Made by a program: the position numbers and the translations under genes. Below the pieces are notes generated by a model. The model made no database searches and was not told where the DNA came from. It saw only the letters and a list, made by a program, of their open reading frames with translations. Below, one piece after another: positions 49,201 through 55,700 of a stretch of 64,000 nt of DNA (its first letter is position 1; each line of letters starts with the position of its first letter). Source of the DNA: Limnoperna fortunei (lineage: Eukaryota; Mollusca; Bivalvia; Mytilida; Modiolidae); contig OX104114.1 in NCBI GenBank assembly GCA_944474755.1, forward strand, positions 82,322,623-82,386,622, written 5' to 3'.

Positions 49201-51279
49201 ATAGGATAAAAACATCAATTTTGGCATAAAAATGTTTAAAATGCAGTGATTTTTATGTCTCCCCTTCATGGAAGGGAGACATATTGTTTTACCATGAGTT
49301 CTTCATCTTATTCTTATTCTTCTCAGCGAAGCTTGTCCAGGCCATAACTTTTTTTTCTTTTGACATAGGCCTTAGATATTTGATATGAAGGTAGGTCGCT
49401 ACAAGCCGATGTGTCACGTACCAGCATGGTTGACCTTTGACCTTTGACCTCAAGGTCATTTTTGATGATATTTTGGACCATAGTCTTGTCCGGGCCAAAA
49501 CTTTTTTGTCTTTTGACATAGGGCTTAGATATTTGGTATGTAGGTAGGTCACTACAAGCCGATGTGTTTGCGTACCAGCATGGTTGACCCTTGACCTTTG
49601 ACCTCGAGGTCATTTTTGATATTTTGGACCATAGTCGTCCACGCCATAATTTTTTTGTCTATTGACATAGGCCTTAGATATTTGGTATGTAGGTAGGTCA
49701 CTACAAGACGATGTGTCGGGTACCTTGACCTTTGACCTCAAGGTCATTTTTGATGATATTTTGGACCATAGTCTTCTCTTTCAAAATAAGCCTTAGATAT
49801 TTGGTATGTAGGTAGGTCAATACAAGACGGTGTTGCATACCAACATGGTTGACCTTGACCTTTGATCTCAAGGTCAAATATATGCTTATTGTACATGCAA
49901 AGTGTGTTGGCCATATCTTTTTTATCCTTTCACCTACTATTAGGGCTTTGATATTGGACATGTGAATGTATCATCATGAGACAACATTTTAAGTGCCACA
50001 GTAGCCTTCATATGACCTTGATCTTTGCCCCCAACATCAAATTAATGCTTATTTTAAATGCAAAGCGTGTCTTGGCCATATCTTTTCTTCCTTTGACATA
50101 GGGCATAGATATTTGGCATATTGATGTATCATCATGAAATGATGTGTCCCGTATCAGAATGACCTTTATTATAGCCTGGACATTTTACCTCAAGGTCAAA
50201 TTTCTGTTCAATGATCCTGTCTGATGGTACTGAATCGATACACTACACATTCATATTGTTCAGCTTCAATGTTTATATTTATTTGCTCCCATGTAGAAAG
50301 ATATTCCTAGTATTTATATTTGCACCCACAGATAAAAACATCCACCTTGTTGATACTATGGAAGGGGAGACATTGGTTTTAGTGTGCTAAAACAGTTGCC
50401 CCTAGTTATAACTATACTTTATAAATAGGTATCCCACTTCCTTGGATAATCAACACATACATGTATATTCTTTGTGATGAGGAAAAAATATTGTTCAATT
50501 ACAGTTTTTTTTTAAAAACTTGCTTGATTTTATTAAAAGTTAATGATTCTTGTCAAAACTCTGATTGTGACCCCATTTCATGATGAAAGTCTTCTAAATG
50601 TATCAAGTAGCTAATTATGGTAAAGGATTCTATTATTAGGATATTTTTCGGTTTTACAGTAAACTTTAAACTGATTATTCAAGATTTCACATTTTTGTCC
50701 AGTTTGGGTCCTTAATGCACCTCCTCCTTGGTTTTAACAGGATGTTGTTTTTGCTGTACATTACCAAACCATGACAGGTTCAAACAGTGAAGTCCTAATA
50801 CCTCCATGCAAAGTGGAATCACACAAACAGATGGTCCAAGGGGAGCTAACTGCCAAACAACTTGGAGTATACTCACTGTTATTCGACAATACATACTCAA
50901 GGTAATACCTCTTGTCCTAAGTAAAGGGTTGTTAAATATAGATAAATAACAAGTTTGTTTAATACTTAATTTGTTTTTATACATAAACATGTATACCTAA
51001 ATATAATAAGTCTGACTCGTTATCAAAATGGATAATAAATACATAAGGACAATGTCTTCTTTAATGTAGTGTTGTCAGTAAGAAAGGACATCGTCTTCTT
51101 TTTATTAATTGTTATGTAAATGTAGGAACAAAGTGTCATCCAACATTCCCTGGTATAATTTTATAACAATATTGCTAGAAAAAAAGTGTATTTATTTTGA
51201 GTATTATGATTTTTTTTTAAATTTTAGGTTGACTTCGAAGAAAGTGACATACAGGTTGTGGTCTAGAAAAGCTGCTTAA
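22067..51279 (+). CDS. FYCO1: FYVE and coiled-coil domain autophagy adaptor 1 (FYCO1), complete, 22 coding exons
   Basis: Coding exons: 22067-22220, 23115-23234, 24753-24865, 26428-26534, 27136-27279, 27716-27803, 29346-29608, 30035-30224, 31590-32687, 33237-34979, 36360-36500, 37927-37998, 38654-38701, 43712-43830, 44608-44746, 45209-45282, 45684-45856, 46160-46316, 47045-47134, 47844-48003, 50741-50901 and 51228-51279. All phases join without a stop; 5,406 bases give 1,801 residues (vertebrate FYCO1 is nearer 1,480, the excess being coiled coil). Domains: RUN about 45-230, coiled coil about 260-1490, FYVE about 1491-1550, LIR about 1650-1660, GOLD about 1680-1801. In vertebrates FYCO1 binds Rab7, PI3P and LC3 and carries autophagosomes and late endosomes toward microtubule plus ends through kinesin-1; the same role is inferred here. 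The start follows an in-frame TAG at 22055. An acceptor at 22023-22024 implies an upstream untranslated exon that I could not place. Confidence 0.95.
22762..22800. repeat. Poly-C/poly-A simple tract
   Basis: About 20 C followed by an A-rich run in FYCO1 intron 1. Such tracts are prone to assembly and length error. Confidence 0.9.
22853..22965 (+). mobile_element. Diverged, internally deleted SINE
   Basis: A head-like segment (gtcttgagtggccaagtggt; ttgatcac...tcaacactgaggtt) joins directly to the tail region (tagctgaaaatt...gaaagtggtataaaacaa). The middle of the SINE body is missing. Confidence 0.6.
23115..23234 (+). CDS. FYCO1: FYCO1 exon 2: RUN domain helix 1-2
   Basis: Residues 52-91. It contains [18 protein letters not shown] and [14 protein letters not shown], the conserved opening of the FYCO1 RUN domain. 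Acceptor ATTTCAG, donor AAAG|GTATAG. Confidence 0.95.
23427..23729. mobile_element. Short relative of the 17744-18710 MULE (MITE)
   Basis: The left end has tagtcagattgg...ctgcacctggtatagttaattcggcacttggtatgg; the right end has the inverted iterated motif gtgccgatttgacc...gtgccgatttgag. These are the same iterated ends as the 967-bp element, with only about 100 bp of unrelated AT-rich DNA between. It lies in FYCO1 intron 2. No coding remnant; no clear target duplication. Confidence 0.7.
24753..24865 (+). CDS. FYCO1: FYCO1 exon 3: RUN domain core
   Basis: Residues 92-129. It includes [14 protein letters not shown] and [14 protein letters not shown], nearly the same as vertebrate FYCO1; this motif fixed the gene identity. 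The phase-1 junction from exon 2 makes Glu from G plus AA. Confidence 0.97.
25318..25995 (+). repeat. Dispersed repeat, copy 2, split by a SINE
   Basis: The order of shared blocks with 18870-19260 is kept (tgcttgcatttttttattatt; agtcagccattt; tattcggacaaacc; ccttaactgcagacgat; aggattttgaacagacgac), but a SINE lies between the first block and the rest. Confidence 0.7.
25389..25655 (+). mobile_element. Full-length tRNA-derived SINE with 12-bp target duplication
   Basis: Head gggggcctcggtggccgagt, B-box-like gcgggttcgattctcactgc, body and (CAAA)n tail all intact. The target duplication aaaaaattctac occurs at 25377-25388 and 25656-25667. It is the best-kept copy seen and inserted into the older repeat at 25318-25995 within FYCO1 intron 3. 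Confidence 0.92.
26240..26365 (+). mobile_element. Diverged SINE remnant
   Basis: Weak family match: gttcaagtctgactcggggc, a degenerate body, then ggataaaaactggttgccat. FYCO1 intron 3. Confidence 0.4.
26428..26534 (+). CDS. FYCO1: FYCO1 exon 4: RUN domain
   Basis: Residues 130-165, [20 protein letters not shown] onward, with the SLGRGRAF signature of RUN domains in this family. Acceptor TTTGCAG, donor CCAG|GTAGAT. Confidence 0.95.
27136..27279 (+). CDS. FYCO1: FYCO1 exon 5: end of RUN domain
   Basis: Residues 165-212. It contains [10 protein letters not shown] and [19 protein letters not shown], then AWPSFA, the C-terminal RUN segment. Donor AAA|GTAAGC. Confidence 0.95.
27716..27803 (+). 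CDS. FYCO1: FYCO1 exon 6: Ser-rich linker
   Basis: Residues 213-242. [20 protein letters not shown] links RUN to the coiled coil; vertebrate FYCO1 has a similar Ser-rich stretch here. The 3' end and donor CAG|GTAGGA are repeated three more times downstream (see the repeat at 27760-27988). Confidence 0.9.
27760..27988 (+). repeat. Tandem duplication of the exon 6 end and its splice donor
   Basis: A unit of 59 bp (tctagaacttctagtatcag ... gacaggtaggaatgatt) occurs in three full copies and one shortened by 10 bp. Donors CAG|GTAGGA are at 27804, 27863, 27922 and 27971. Only the first keeps the frame to exon 7; each extra unit would add 59 bases and reach TGA within about 14 codons. Confidence 0.9.
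28405..28560 (+). mobile_element. Diverged SINE remnant
   Basis: tgtcaactctgaggttgtga, gttagagtctgactttggcc and gctgaaggtctgaggttgtc keep the order of the SINE B-box region and body. FYCO1 intron 6. A still weaker trace lies at about 29060-29265 (agtaagaactggacaccaca). Confidence 0.5.
29346..29608 (+). CDS. FYCO1: FYCO1 exon 7: start of coiled coil
   Basis: Residues 243-330. A linker ([20 protein letters not shown]) leads into heptad-like sequence rich in Leu, Gln and Glu ([19 protein letters not shown]). Donor AAAG|GTATAG, phase 2. Confidence 0.9.
30035..30224 (+). CDS. FYCO1: FYCO1 exon 8: coiled coil
   Basis: Residues 330-393. Charged helical sequence such as [20 protein letters not shown]. 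The junction AG|G restores Arg. Donor TGAG|GTTTGT is slightly weak. Confidence 0.9.
31590..32687 (+). CDS. FYCO1: FYCO1 exon 9: coiled coil, 366 codons
   Basis: Residues 394-759. A long run of heptads with Lys/Glu/Leu dominance. The open frame extends upstream to 31521, but the TTTATTTATCAG acceptor at 31589 marks the exon start. Donor GAG|GTAATG. Confidence 0.93.
33237..34979 (+). CDS. FYCO1: FYCO1 exon 10: coiled coil, 581 codons, largest exon
   Basis: Residues 760-1340. After a non-helical break ([17 protein letters not shown]) a continuous coiled coil follows, ending [13 protein letters not shown]. Acceptor TTCTTGTAG, donor CAG|GTATGT, phase 0 at both ends. Its final [12 protein letters not shown] resembles the matching vertebrate segment (TLKFQLSAE). 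Confidence 0.95.
35551..35747 (+). mobile_element. 5'-truncated SINE with 9-bp target duplication
   Basis: Starts in the B-box (gttcgaccctcattgcaggc) and runs to the CAAACAAA tail. tagagtcaa flanks it at 35542-35550 and 35748-35756. Truncation at the 5' end with a target duplication is typical of LINE-driven insertion. FYCO1 intron 10. Confidence 0.85.
36360..36500 (+). CDS. FYCO1: FYCO1 exon 11: coiled coil
   Basis: Residues 1341-1387, [20 protein letters not shown] onward, ending in a Gln run. Acceptor TTCATTTAG, donor GAG|GTTAGC, phase 0. Confidence 0.85.
37470..37850 (+). mobile_element. Old SINE interrupted by a younger one
   Basis: The + copy starts ggggcctcagtggcccatag, is split at 37548-37558, and resumes at 37705 with tccctactttgggcatggtg. 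The rest of its body runs to taaaacaccatcc. FYCO1 intron 11. Confidence 0.8.
37559..37704 (-). mobile_element. SINE nested in another SINE, 11-bp target duplication
   Basis: A minus-strand copy (tail side at left: tttatttgtttgatggtgtt; then ttcagctatattatggtgtc) is flanked by tccctactttg at 37548-37558 and 37705-37715. The copy has lost part of its middle. Confidence 0.85.
37927..37998 (+). CDS. FYCO1: FYCO1 exon 12: coiled coil, 24 codons
   Basis: Residues 1388-1411, [20 protein letters not shown] and four more. Acceptor GATTACAG, donor CAG|GTATGA, phase 0. Too short to be found by an open-frame scan. Confidence 0.85.
38654..38701 (+). CDS. FYCO1: FYCO1 exon 13: coiled coil, 16 codons
   Basis: Residues 1412-1427, [16 protein letters not shown]. 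Acceptor GTTTTCAG, donor CAG|GTAATT, phase 0. Being symmetric, it could be skipped without a frame change. Confidence 0.8.
39556..39960. mobile_element. Hairpin-headed element with two internal repeats
   Basis: It opens with the near-perfect stem tgcccccgcgac-gacat-gtcggggggca (39558-39584). Two copies of a segment of about 170 bp follow (acaaatttccgtcaagcttt ... ctacttcctgtttgggactt), the first preceded by a cgtc/cgtac run. It ends gcgggggcatcagtgtccca near 39950. No coding capacity is likely despite an 82-residue open frame. FYCO1 intron 13. Confidence 0.7.
40830..41485. mobile_element. 656-bp TIR element (MITE) with CGCG ends
   Basis: The left end cagaggtcgcgttaacg and the right end (reverse complement caatagtcgcgctaggc) pair. 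Inner matches follow, such as ttttttacgcaatt against a complementary tttttgcgttaaaaaaa, and ctgcgtgcaaatgcacgcaa against a complementary ctgcgtgcaagtc. It has no ORF. The flanks share cctat, but a clean target duplication is not visible. Confidence 0.65.
41889..42640 (+). repeat. 34-bp minisatellite, about 14 units, within a degenerate SINE
   Basis: Unit actacaggtaatgtgtactg + ggattgagaatctg repeats from 41962 to about 42462, with one unit 11 bp longer near 42359. Just upstream, gggcctcactggacaagtgg (41889) is a SINE head; just downstream, a ggatttccagttt... segment resembles the SINE body. The unit itself resembles the SINE B-box stretch (gattctcactgcaggcaggg). FYCO1 intron 13. Confidence 0.85.
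42910..43107 (+). mobile_element. 5'-truncated SINE with 10-bp target duplication
   Basis: Begins at the B-box region (tcgattctcactgcaggcag is close) and ends ccattcaaacaaaacaa. gccaataggt flanks it at 42900-42909 and 43108-43117. FYCO1 intron 13. Confidence 0.88.
43712..43830 (+). CDS. FYCO1: FYCO1 exon 14: coiled coil
   Basis: Residues 1428-1467. Acidic then basic helix ([29 protein letters not shown]). Acceptor TTTTTCAG, donor CAA|GTAAAT, phase 2. Confidence 0.9.
44608..44746 (+). CDS. FYCO1: FYCO1 exon 15: end of coiled coil and first FYVE cysteine pair
   Basis: Residues 1467-1513. [18 protein letters not shown] matches the family lead-in. [19 protein letters not shown] follows, with C1500 and C1503. 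The usual WxxD of FYVE domains reads W-M-D-E, so the fourth position is Glu. Donor AAG|GTAATT. Confidence 0.95.
45209..45282 (+). CDS. FYCO1: FYCO1 exon 16: FYVE PI3P-binding motif
   Basis: Residues 1514-1538. With the last residues of exon 15 it forms R-K-H-H-C-R-V-C-G, the basic PI3P-binding signature, then VFCYQC. It supplies C1516, C1519, C1524 and C1527. Acceptor CATTGTAG, donor GCAG|GTCAGT. Confidence 0.95.
45684..45856 (+). CDS. FYCO1: FYCO1 exon 17: last FYVE cysteines and acidic linker
   Basis: Residues 1538-1596. [13 protein letters not shown] gives C1544 and C1547, completing eight zinc ligands. An acidic, Ser/Thr-rich linker follows. Acceptor TTGTTACAG, donor TCAG|GTGTGT, phase 1. 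Confidence 0.92.
46160..46316 (+). CDS. FYCO1: FYCO1 exon 18: linker; donor choice decides reading through a stop
   Basis: Residues 1596-1648, [20 protein letters not shown] onward, ending RQIT then CA of a split Gln codon. The frame matches exon 19 only if the donor is GTAGGT at 46317. Using the next GT at 46321 would include an in-frame TAG (46318-46320). Confidence 0.85.
47045..47134 (+). CDS. FYCO1: FYCO1 exon 19: LC3-interacting region (LIR)
   Basis: Residues 1648-1678. The motif [11 protein letters not shown] (F1653 to I1656 as core) has acidic residues before and after and lines up with the known vertebrate FYCO1 LIR between FYVE and GOLD. Acceptor AATTTCAG, donor CAAA|GTAAGT. Confidence 0.93.
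47411..47548 (-). mobile_element. 5'-truncated SINE, minus strand, 13-bp target duplication
   Basis: gaatggtgtttaatgccact, ttcagctatatc and aggaaaactggcaatccttt are the reverse complement of the SINE 3' half. tataatcaattga flanks it at 47398-47410 and 47549-47561. FYCO1 intron 19. Confidence 0.87.
47844..48003 (+). CDS. FYCO1: FYCO1 exon 20: first half of GOLD domain
   Basis: Residues 1678-1731. [20 protein letters not shown] leads to a beta-rich segment ([20 protein letters not shown]). GOLD domains are beta-sandwiches found in p24 and related trafficking proteins. The last 133 bases and the following intron start are duplicated downstream. Confidence 0.92.
48064..48256 (+). pseudogene. Tandem duplicate of most of FYCO1 exon 20
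   Basis: A 193-bp unit (47871-48063) is repeated at 48064-48256 with only a few differences. The copy keeps the donor GTAATC but lacks the acceptor and first 27 bases of the exon. Joining it from exon 19 at the weak AATATAG site would give a stop at once, so it is probably not used. Confidence 0.85.
48470..49013. mobile_element. 544-bp TIR element with iterated ends
   Basis: Left end (48470-48565) and right end (48955-49013) are inverted and each carries repeated text of the type cagtttgc-gattccc and gattgccacgtccaatttgc. The middle is AT-rich without ORF. Flanks tattgta and tattata suggest a short target duplication. The design, iterated motifs at both ends, is like the MULE at 17744. FYCO1 intron 20. 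Confidence 0.65.
49250..50382. mobile_element. Hairpin-ended element with tandem gaccttgacctt units
   Basis: The left end is ttttatgtctccccttcatg followed by gaagggagacatattg, a stem with a 3-base loop. The right end, ctatggaaggggagacattg (50357-50376), is its inverted partner. In between are about six degenerate units near 140 bp, each with a gacctttgacctcaaggtca segment, tttggaccatagtc, ttgacatagggcttagatat and gtaggtaggtca. Minus-strand open frames of 82-96 residues are by-products. FYCO1 intron 20. Confidence 0.75.
50741..50901 (+). CDS. FYCO1: FYCO1 exon 21: second half of GOLD domain
   Basis: Residues 1732-1785. [10 protein letters not shown], then [14 protein letters not shown] and [12 protein letters not shown], which matches the conserved GOLD end. 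Acceptor GTTTTAACAG, donor TCAAG|GTAATA. Confidence 0.95.
51228..51279 (+). CDS. FYCO1: FYCO1 exon 22: C-terminus and stop
   Basis: Residues 1785-1801: R, then [16 protein letters not shown] and TAA at 51277-51279. The final strand S-K-K-V-T-Y matches the last strand of the vertebrate GOLD domain; the longer vertebrate tail is absent. Acceptor AATTTTAG. Confidence 0.93.
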
Positions 51280-51557
51280 AGAAAATGTCATTTTAGTTAT
51301 AATGTATACAAATTTTAAATTGTATTTTATTTATAAAATTGAATTTCATTTATGACGAAATTCGATGTTATTTTATACTCCTAAAATTAATTTCAGTTGT
51401 ATAAGAATGCTTTGAGATGTTGTGATGGTGATTTATTTAGTTTTACTCCTTATCATGACATGAAATGATGACAAATACTTTTAAAAAAAATATTTTTTTT
51501 TAAGTAAGTGTTAATTCATCATAAAATATATCTGGAGATTATTTTTATTAAGGTAGT

Positions 51558-51563
51558 AATAAA
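51558..51563 (+). terminator. FYCO1 polyadenylation signal (first of several)
   Basis: AATAAA lies 279 bases after the stop. Further AATAAA at 52620-52625 and 52700-52705 could give longer 3' UTRs of about 1.4 kb. Which is used cannot be told from sequence. Confidence 0.5.
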
Positions 51564-52719
51564 GTGTGCAATGAAATGTAGGTATTGATTGTATGAGAAT
51601 ATATTGTATTGCTAATCTGGTGCTATGTCATTGCTGTATATAAGGGATACTCAGATGGCGTCCTGTATGTGTATTTATGATTATCACTGCTTGTTTTAGA
51701 TTTTAGACAAGAAAACAGGTTTATAGCAGGTAGTTTTGCTCAAATGTTAAATTTAATGGCTTCTTGAATTGGAAATAATGATACTGAAATTATTGGCTTT
51801 GGAATAAGAAAATATCATGAATTCAAAATACATAGTGAGACTCAGATGTGAAAATGAATACTCCCTTGAATTTAAAAAAGAATCATATGTTAAAAAGAAA
51901 CAAGGACAAATGGGAATCAGATCATTAGTTATCATTATGATACTATCACCAAATTGTTCACTTAAAATTTTTAAATGGCATTTAAAGATAGAAAAAATTA
52001 TATTAAATGCTATTATCTATATAAAAGAAATTAAAATACATTTTGACCTCACCAGGAGTTTTTCCTGGAAAACAATTTAAAGGTTTTTCAAATTTCAAAT
52101 GAGGCTTTAAATCAAGATAATGGGAGAAAATATTTGTTGTTTTTCTATAAAATCTTAACTTCAGTATGTATATTGTTCAGTATATTTTCAAGCAGTTAGA
52201 TGATTATTTCCAGTGTTTTGTTGTGACTTTACTGCTTATTTTATTTTATTTATTTTTATTTATTTATTAGATTTACCCAGTGTCATTGACAAATGCAACT
52301 GTTTTTTTATATGTACATTGTTGTTTTATTTCATTTAAGAAATTTACATTCTTTTATTTTTTATGTGATTGTTTTAATTTTTTTTAAATTTTATTATCTA
52401 AACATAATTAATGGCTGTTTTAAATTTGGTACCATTAAACTGTGTTGATTGAGTCTGCTCCTTGGTTTTTAGAAGAGTTTGTAGTCTCTACATACAAGAT
52501 CTATATAGATAATTTCTGTTGTAATAGTTATTTCCCTTTAAATTATCATCATTTAGATTTACAGATAAATTGCTAAAACAAAACAAGTTATAATGATTAA
52601 ATTAGTTTTATACATAAATAATAAAACATGTATAATTACATCATTTTTGATTGACTACATTTGATTTATAAACAAATCTAGTGTATGAATACATGTTGCA
52701 ATAAAATAGTGCATTCATT

Positions 52720-55700
52720 TAAAGAACCACAAGGCTTGAAAATGAAATTCATTCTTAAATAAGGAATAAATGCTGCTTTTTACAAGATTCAATCATATGT
52801 GTATGAACTCACCAACTCTACAACAAACTTAACACAAAGACATTCAGTTTTTGATCGAGTTGGTCTGGAAGATGAATTCCCCTTAAACAGTGTTTATTCC
52901 TATATAGAAGTAGATTTATCAGGTTGACTTGGTGGCAGAGGGGTCTGGGTAGTCAATCCTGGATTATTGGCCACAGTAATGTCAACTGACCTTGTTATTT
53001 TAGGCCGGACTTCTGTAAAGGCGTAGTCAGAATTTCAAATATCTATTGTTTTACTTTTGTTTTAACTTTTCACATCATACATATAAGTGTTTTATGGAAA
53101 CCATTTTTTATAAATGGATTATGCAAGTGATAGTTCATCAGTTTAGGACATCCATGTTCTGGAAACAACTGAGTTTGTTAATGTATCTTTTAACCTATTT
53201 GACATTTTGTATATAAAACATTTTCTGATCAGATGACTTTTTAAGCATACAGGTGGGTAAGTACACAGTATTAACAGATTGTGGTTTATACCAGTTTTCA
53301 TTTCTCAAGCATAACTGGTAGTATAAGTCACTTGTACAATATTTTGATTTTAACATTTCTACCTAATTTGACCTTTCTTGTGCATCCTGTGACCTTGATG
53401 ATGCTTATTCTCTTAATATAGATTTCCTGACTAGAGCTGAAATGTTGCTTTGCTGGATGTAAACCTTAAACAGACAAATTATCATTCGATATCAAACTTG
53501 AAATGTTTGGAATTTTTCTTGCAATCATTATTAATATCAACACTGATACACACAGCAGCTAAAACATCAGTTTGTCAATTAGTATGGTTAGTAATTTGAT
53601 AAAATTATCCCCTTGAATATTTCCATCTTTTGGATGATAAGGGATTTAGAATATAGGCAAAGAATAAAAAATGGATTTCAAAATTAGTGGGGATAAGCAA
53701 GAGAATGTACTTGTTCGTATAGGGTTTAAAACTAAAGCAATATTTATGCTATATCATGGAATCCAGATTTTAAGCAGGACCTTTAATAGGTTGGTTGTTT
53801 GCTGTATGTCCAGTAAGGACTATTTCAGCTATATTCAGGACGAGAACAAGTTAACAATGGAAAATGGGTGTGGAATGGACACCGGGAACACAATTATACA
53901 CTGGCAGTGGAGAAGTATAGAATTCTGGGTAGAGTGAAAAATGTAGCCTTTTGTAGCCTACAATGAGCCTACTCTTTTTCCAAAAAGGGTATTTATTGTT
54001 TTATTCAAAAGGGTCTTTATTGTTTTATCGTGCAAAGAGTGTGGCACCTTCCAAACCTTTCCTACTATGGTCAGAGGCCAGGCTTTTCATATTATAACAT
54101 GACAACCCCCTAAAAAGAGGGTCTCTCCTATTCACCACCAGGGTACACTCGGTTGCTCTATGGGTCGAGCACTGGGAACTCTCCCAGTATGGCATATTAA
54201 AAACTAGTAACATTTTTAAAAGCATTTTTATTGCTGAAATACAGTCTAAAATATGTCTACACATAAAAAGCAAAAATATTAATAAAATATTGCATTGTAA
54301 AGGCACCAGCTGAAATCGTAGCACTCCTTGACATGATTCTTACCAACTTACAATGATATCTGAATACCCTATGACAAAACAGGAAAATATTTATAGTATA
54401 AAAACAACTTTACTAATGGTATTTCTTCAAAATGTAAAACTACAATAAATTTTTAATGAATAATTCATGTATACTGTTAATTTTGTTCTGGAAAGCTTGT
54501 AGCTCTAGGAAACATATCTATATACTAGTATATGTTGTAGAAACTTGTCATACAATTTTATTGCAAGTTGTGTTAAGATGGTCTTTAAGGTTTTTCAATT
54601 TACTTAAAGGAGCCAATTTTGGCACAAAATATTGAATGATTATGCCTTACACATCTTTATCCAGAAAGTTTAATTTATGGTAGCTATCTCAATTTTTAGT
54701 GATAGAAAAGTTATGGCAATCTTCATCAATAGTAAAAAACATGCATTTATATTAATTAAATAGATCATGGTTTCTATATATTTAAAGAGGAATCAAAGTC
54801 TGACCCAAAGTGCCACCATATATATATATATGGTGTAGAGTGTGCACTACAGCTCAGGTAATCTGTTGTTTTTCCCAACACGTACTAAGTGGGGCAGGTA
54901 AACATCTAGCTTGCCTGCCTTAAACACCCTTATAGTAGAGATACTTGTTAACTTTTATGTTTTCATTTTACAAAATAAGATAATGAAGTAGAGTAGACAT
55001 AGAAGGGATGCCCATAGTGGAAAGGAGAAAACCGAGTCTACCTGTGGTGATGACAAATAATTACTTTGTACATGTCACATTGGTTATTTTATAATAAAAT
55101 TGTAAAATCCATGTGATGATAAAAATGTTACCAACTTTAATTGAATGGTTTTCGTGAATATTGCATGACAAGGGTTCATGGGGTTTTTTTTCCTTTGGCA
55201 TATGGTATTTTTGACACCCAATTAATTGCTTTTAGAGGTAAATAACTGAAAAAAAATCTCGACTAAGCTGTTTTCATAGACAAACTGAATGGTATTAAAC
55301 ACAGATCGACAATGAAAATTACAACAAATTATGATTATATACAAAAGACAAAAACTGCCTCATCTCAAACAAAGAGAGCTAGATAACAATTTACACAAAT
55401 GTATACATATAATACAATGGCAGAAACAATCATTATGCAGTAAATATGCATGATAAAAGCATATTTTGCTAAAAGCAGTAAATAAGAAAATATCAATTAT
55501 TGACTAGCTATTTTGTATGTAATGTTTTTCAACATTACTGGCAGATCTACAGTAAAGTATCAGGTCGCTTTCTTCCCAACTCAAAGACTTCTTATTCAGA
55601 CTAAGTTCTTTGAATATTTTTATCTTTTTATGAATTCCAAAAATGCATTTACTTCTTGATAAAACATGGATGGGCAGTGAGGTCAATGCTATTAAAACAT

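Noticed and set aside
49289..49961. Minus-strand frames of 82-96 residues with repeated text (LEVKGQ, YLHTKYL)
   Set aside because: By-products of the tandem gaccttgacctt units; no start context, splice sites or codon bias.
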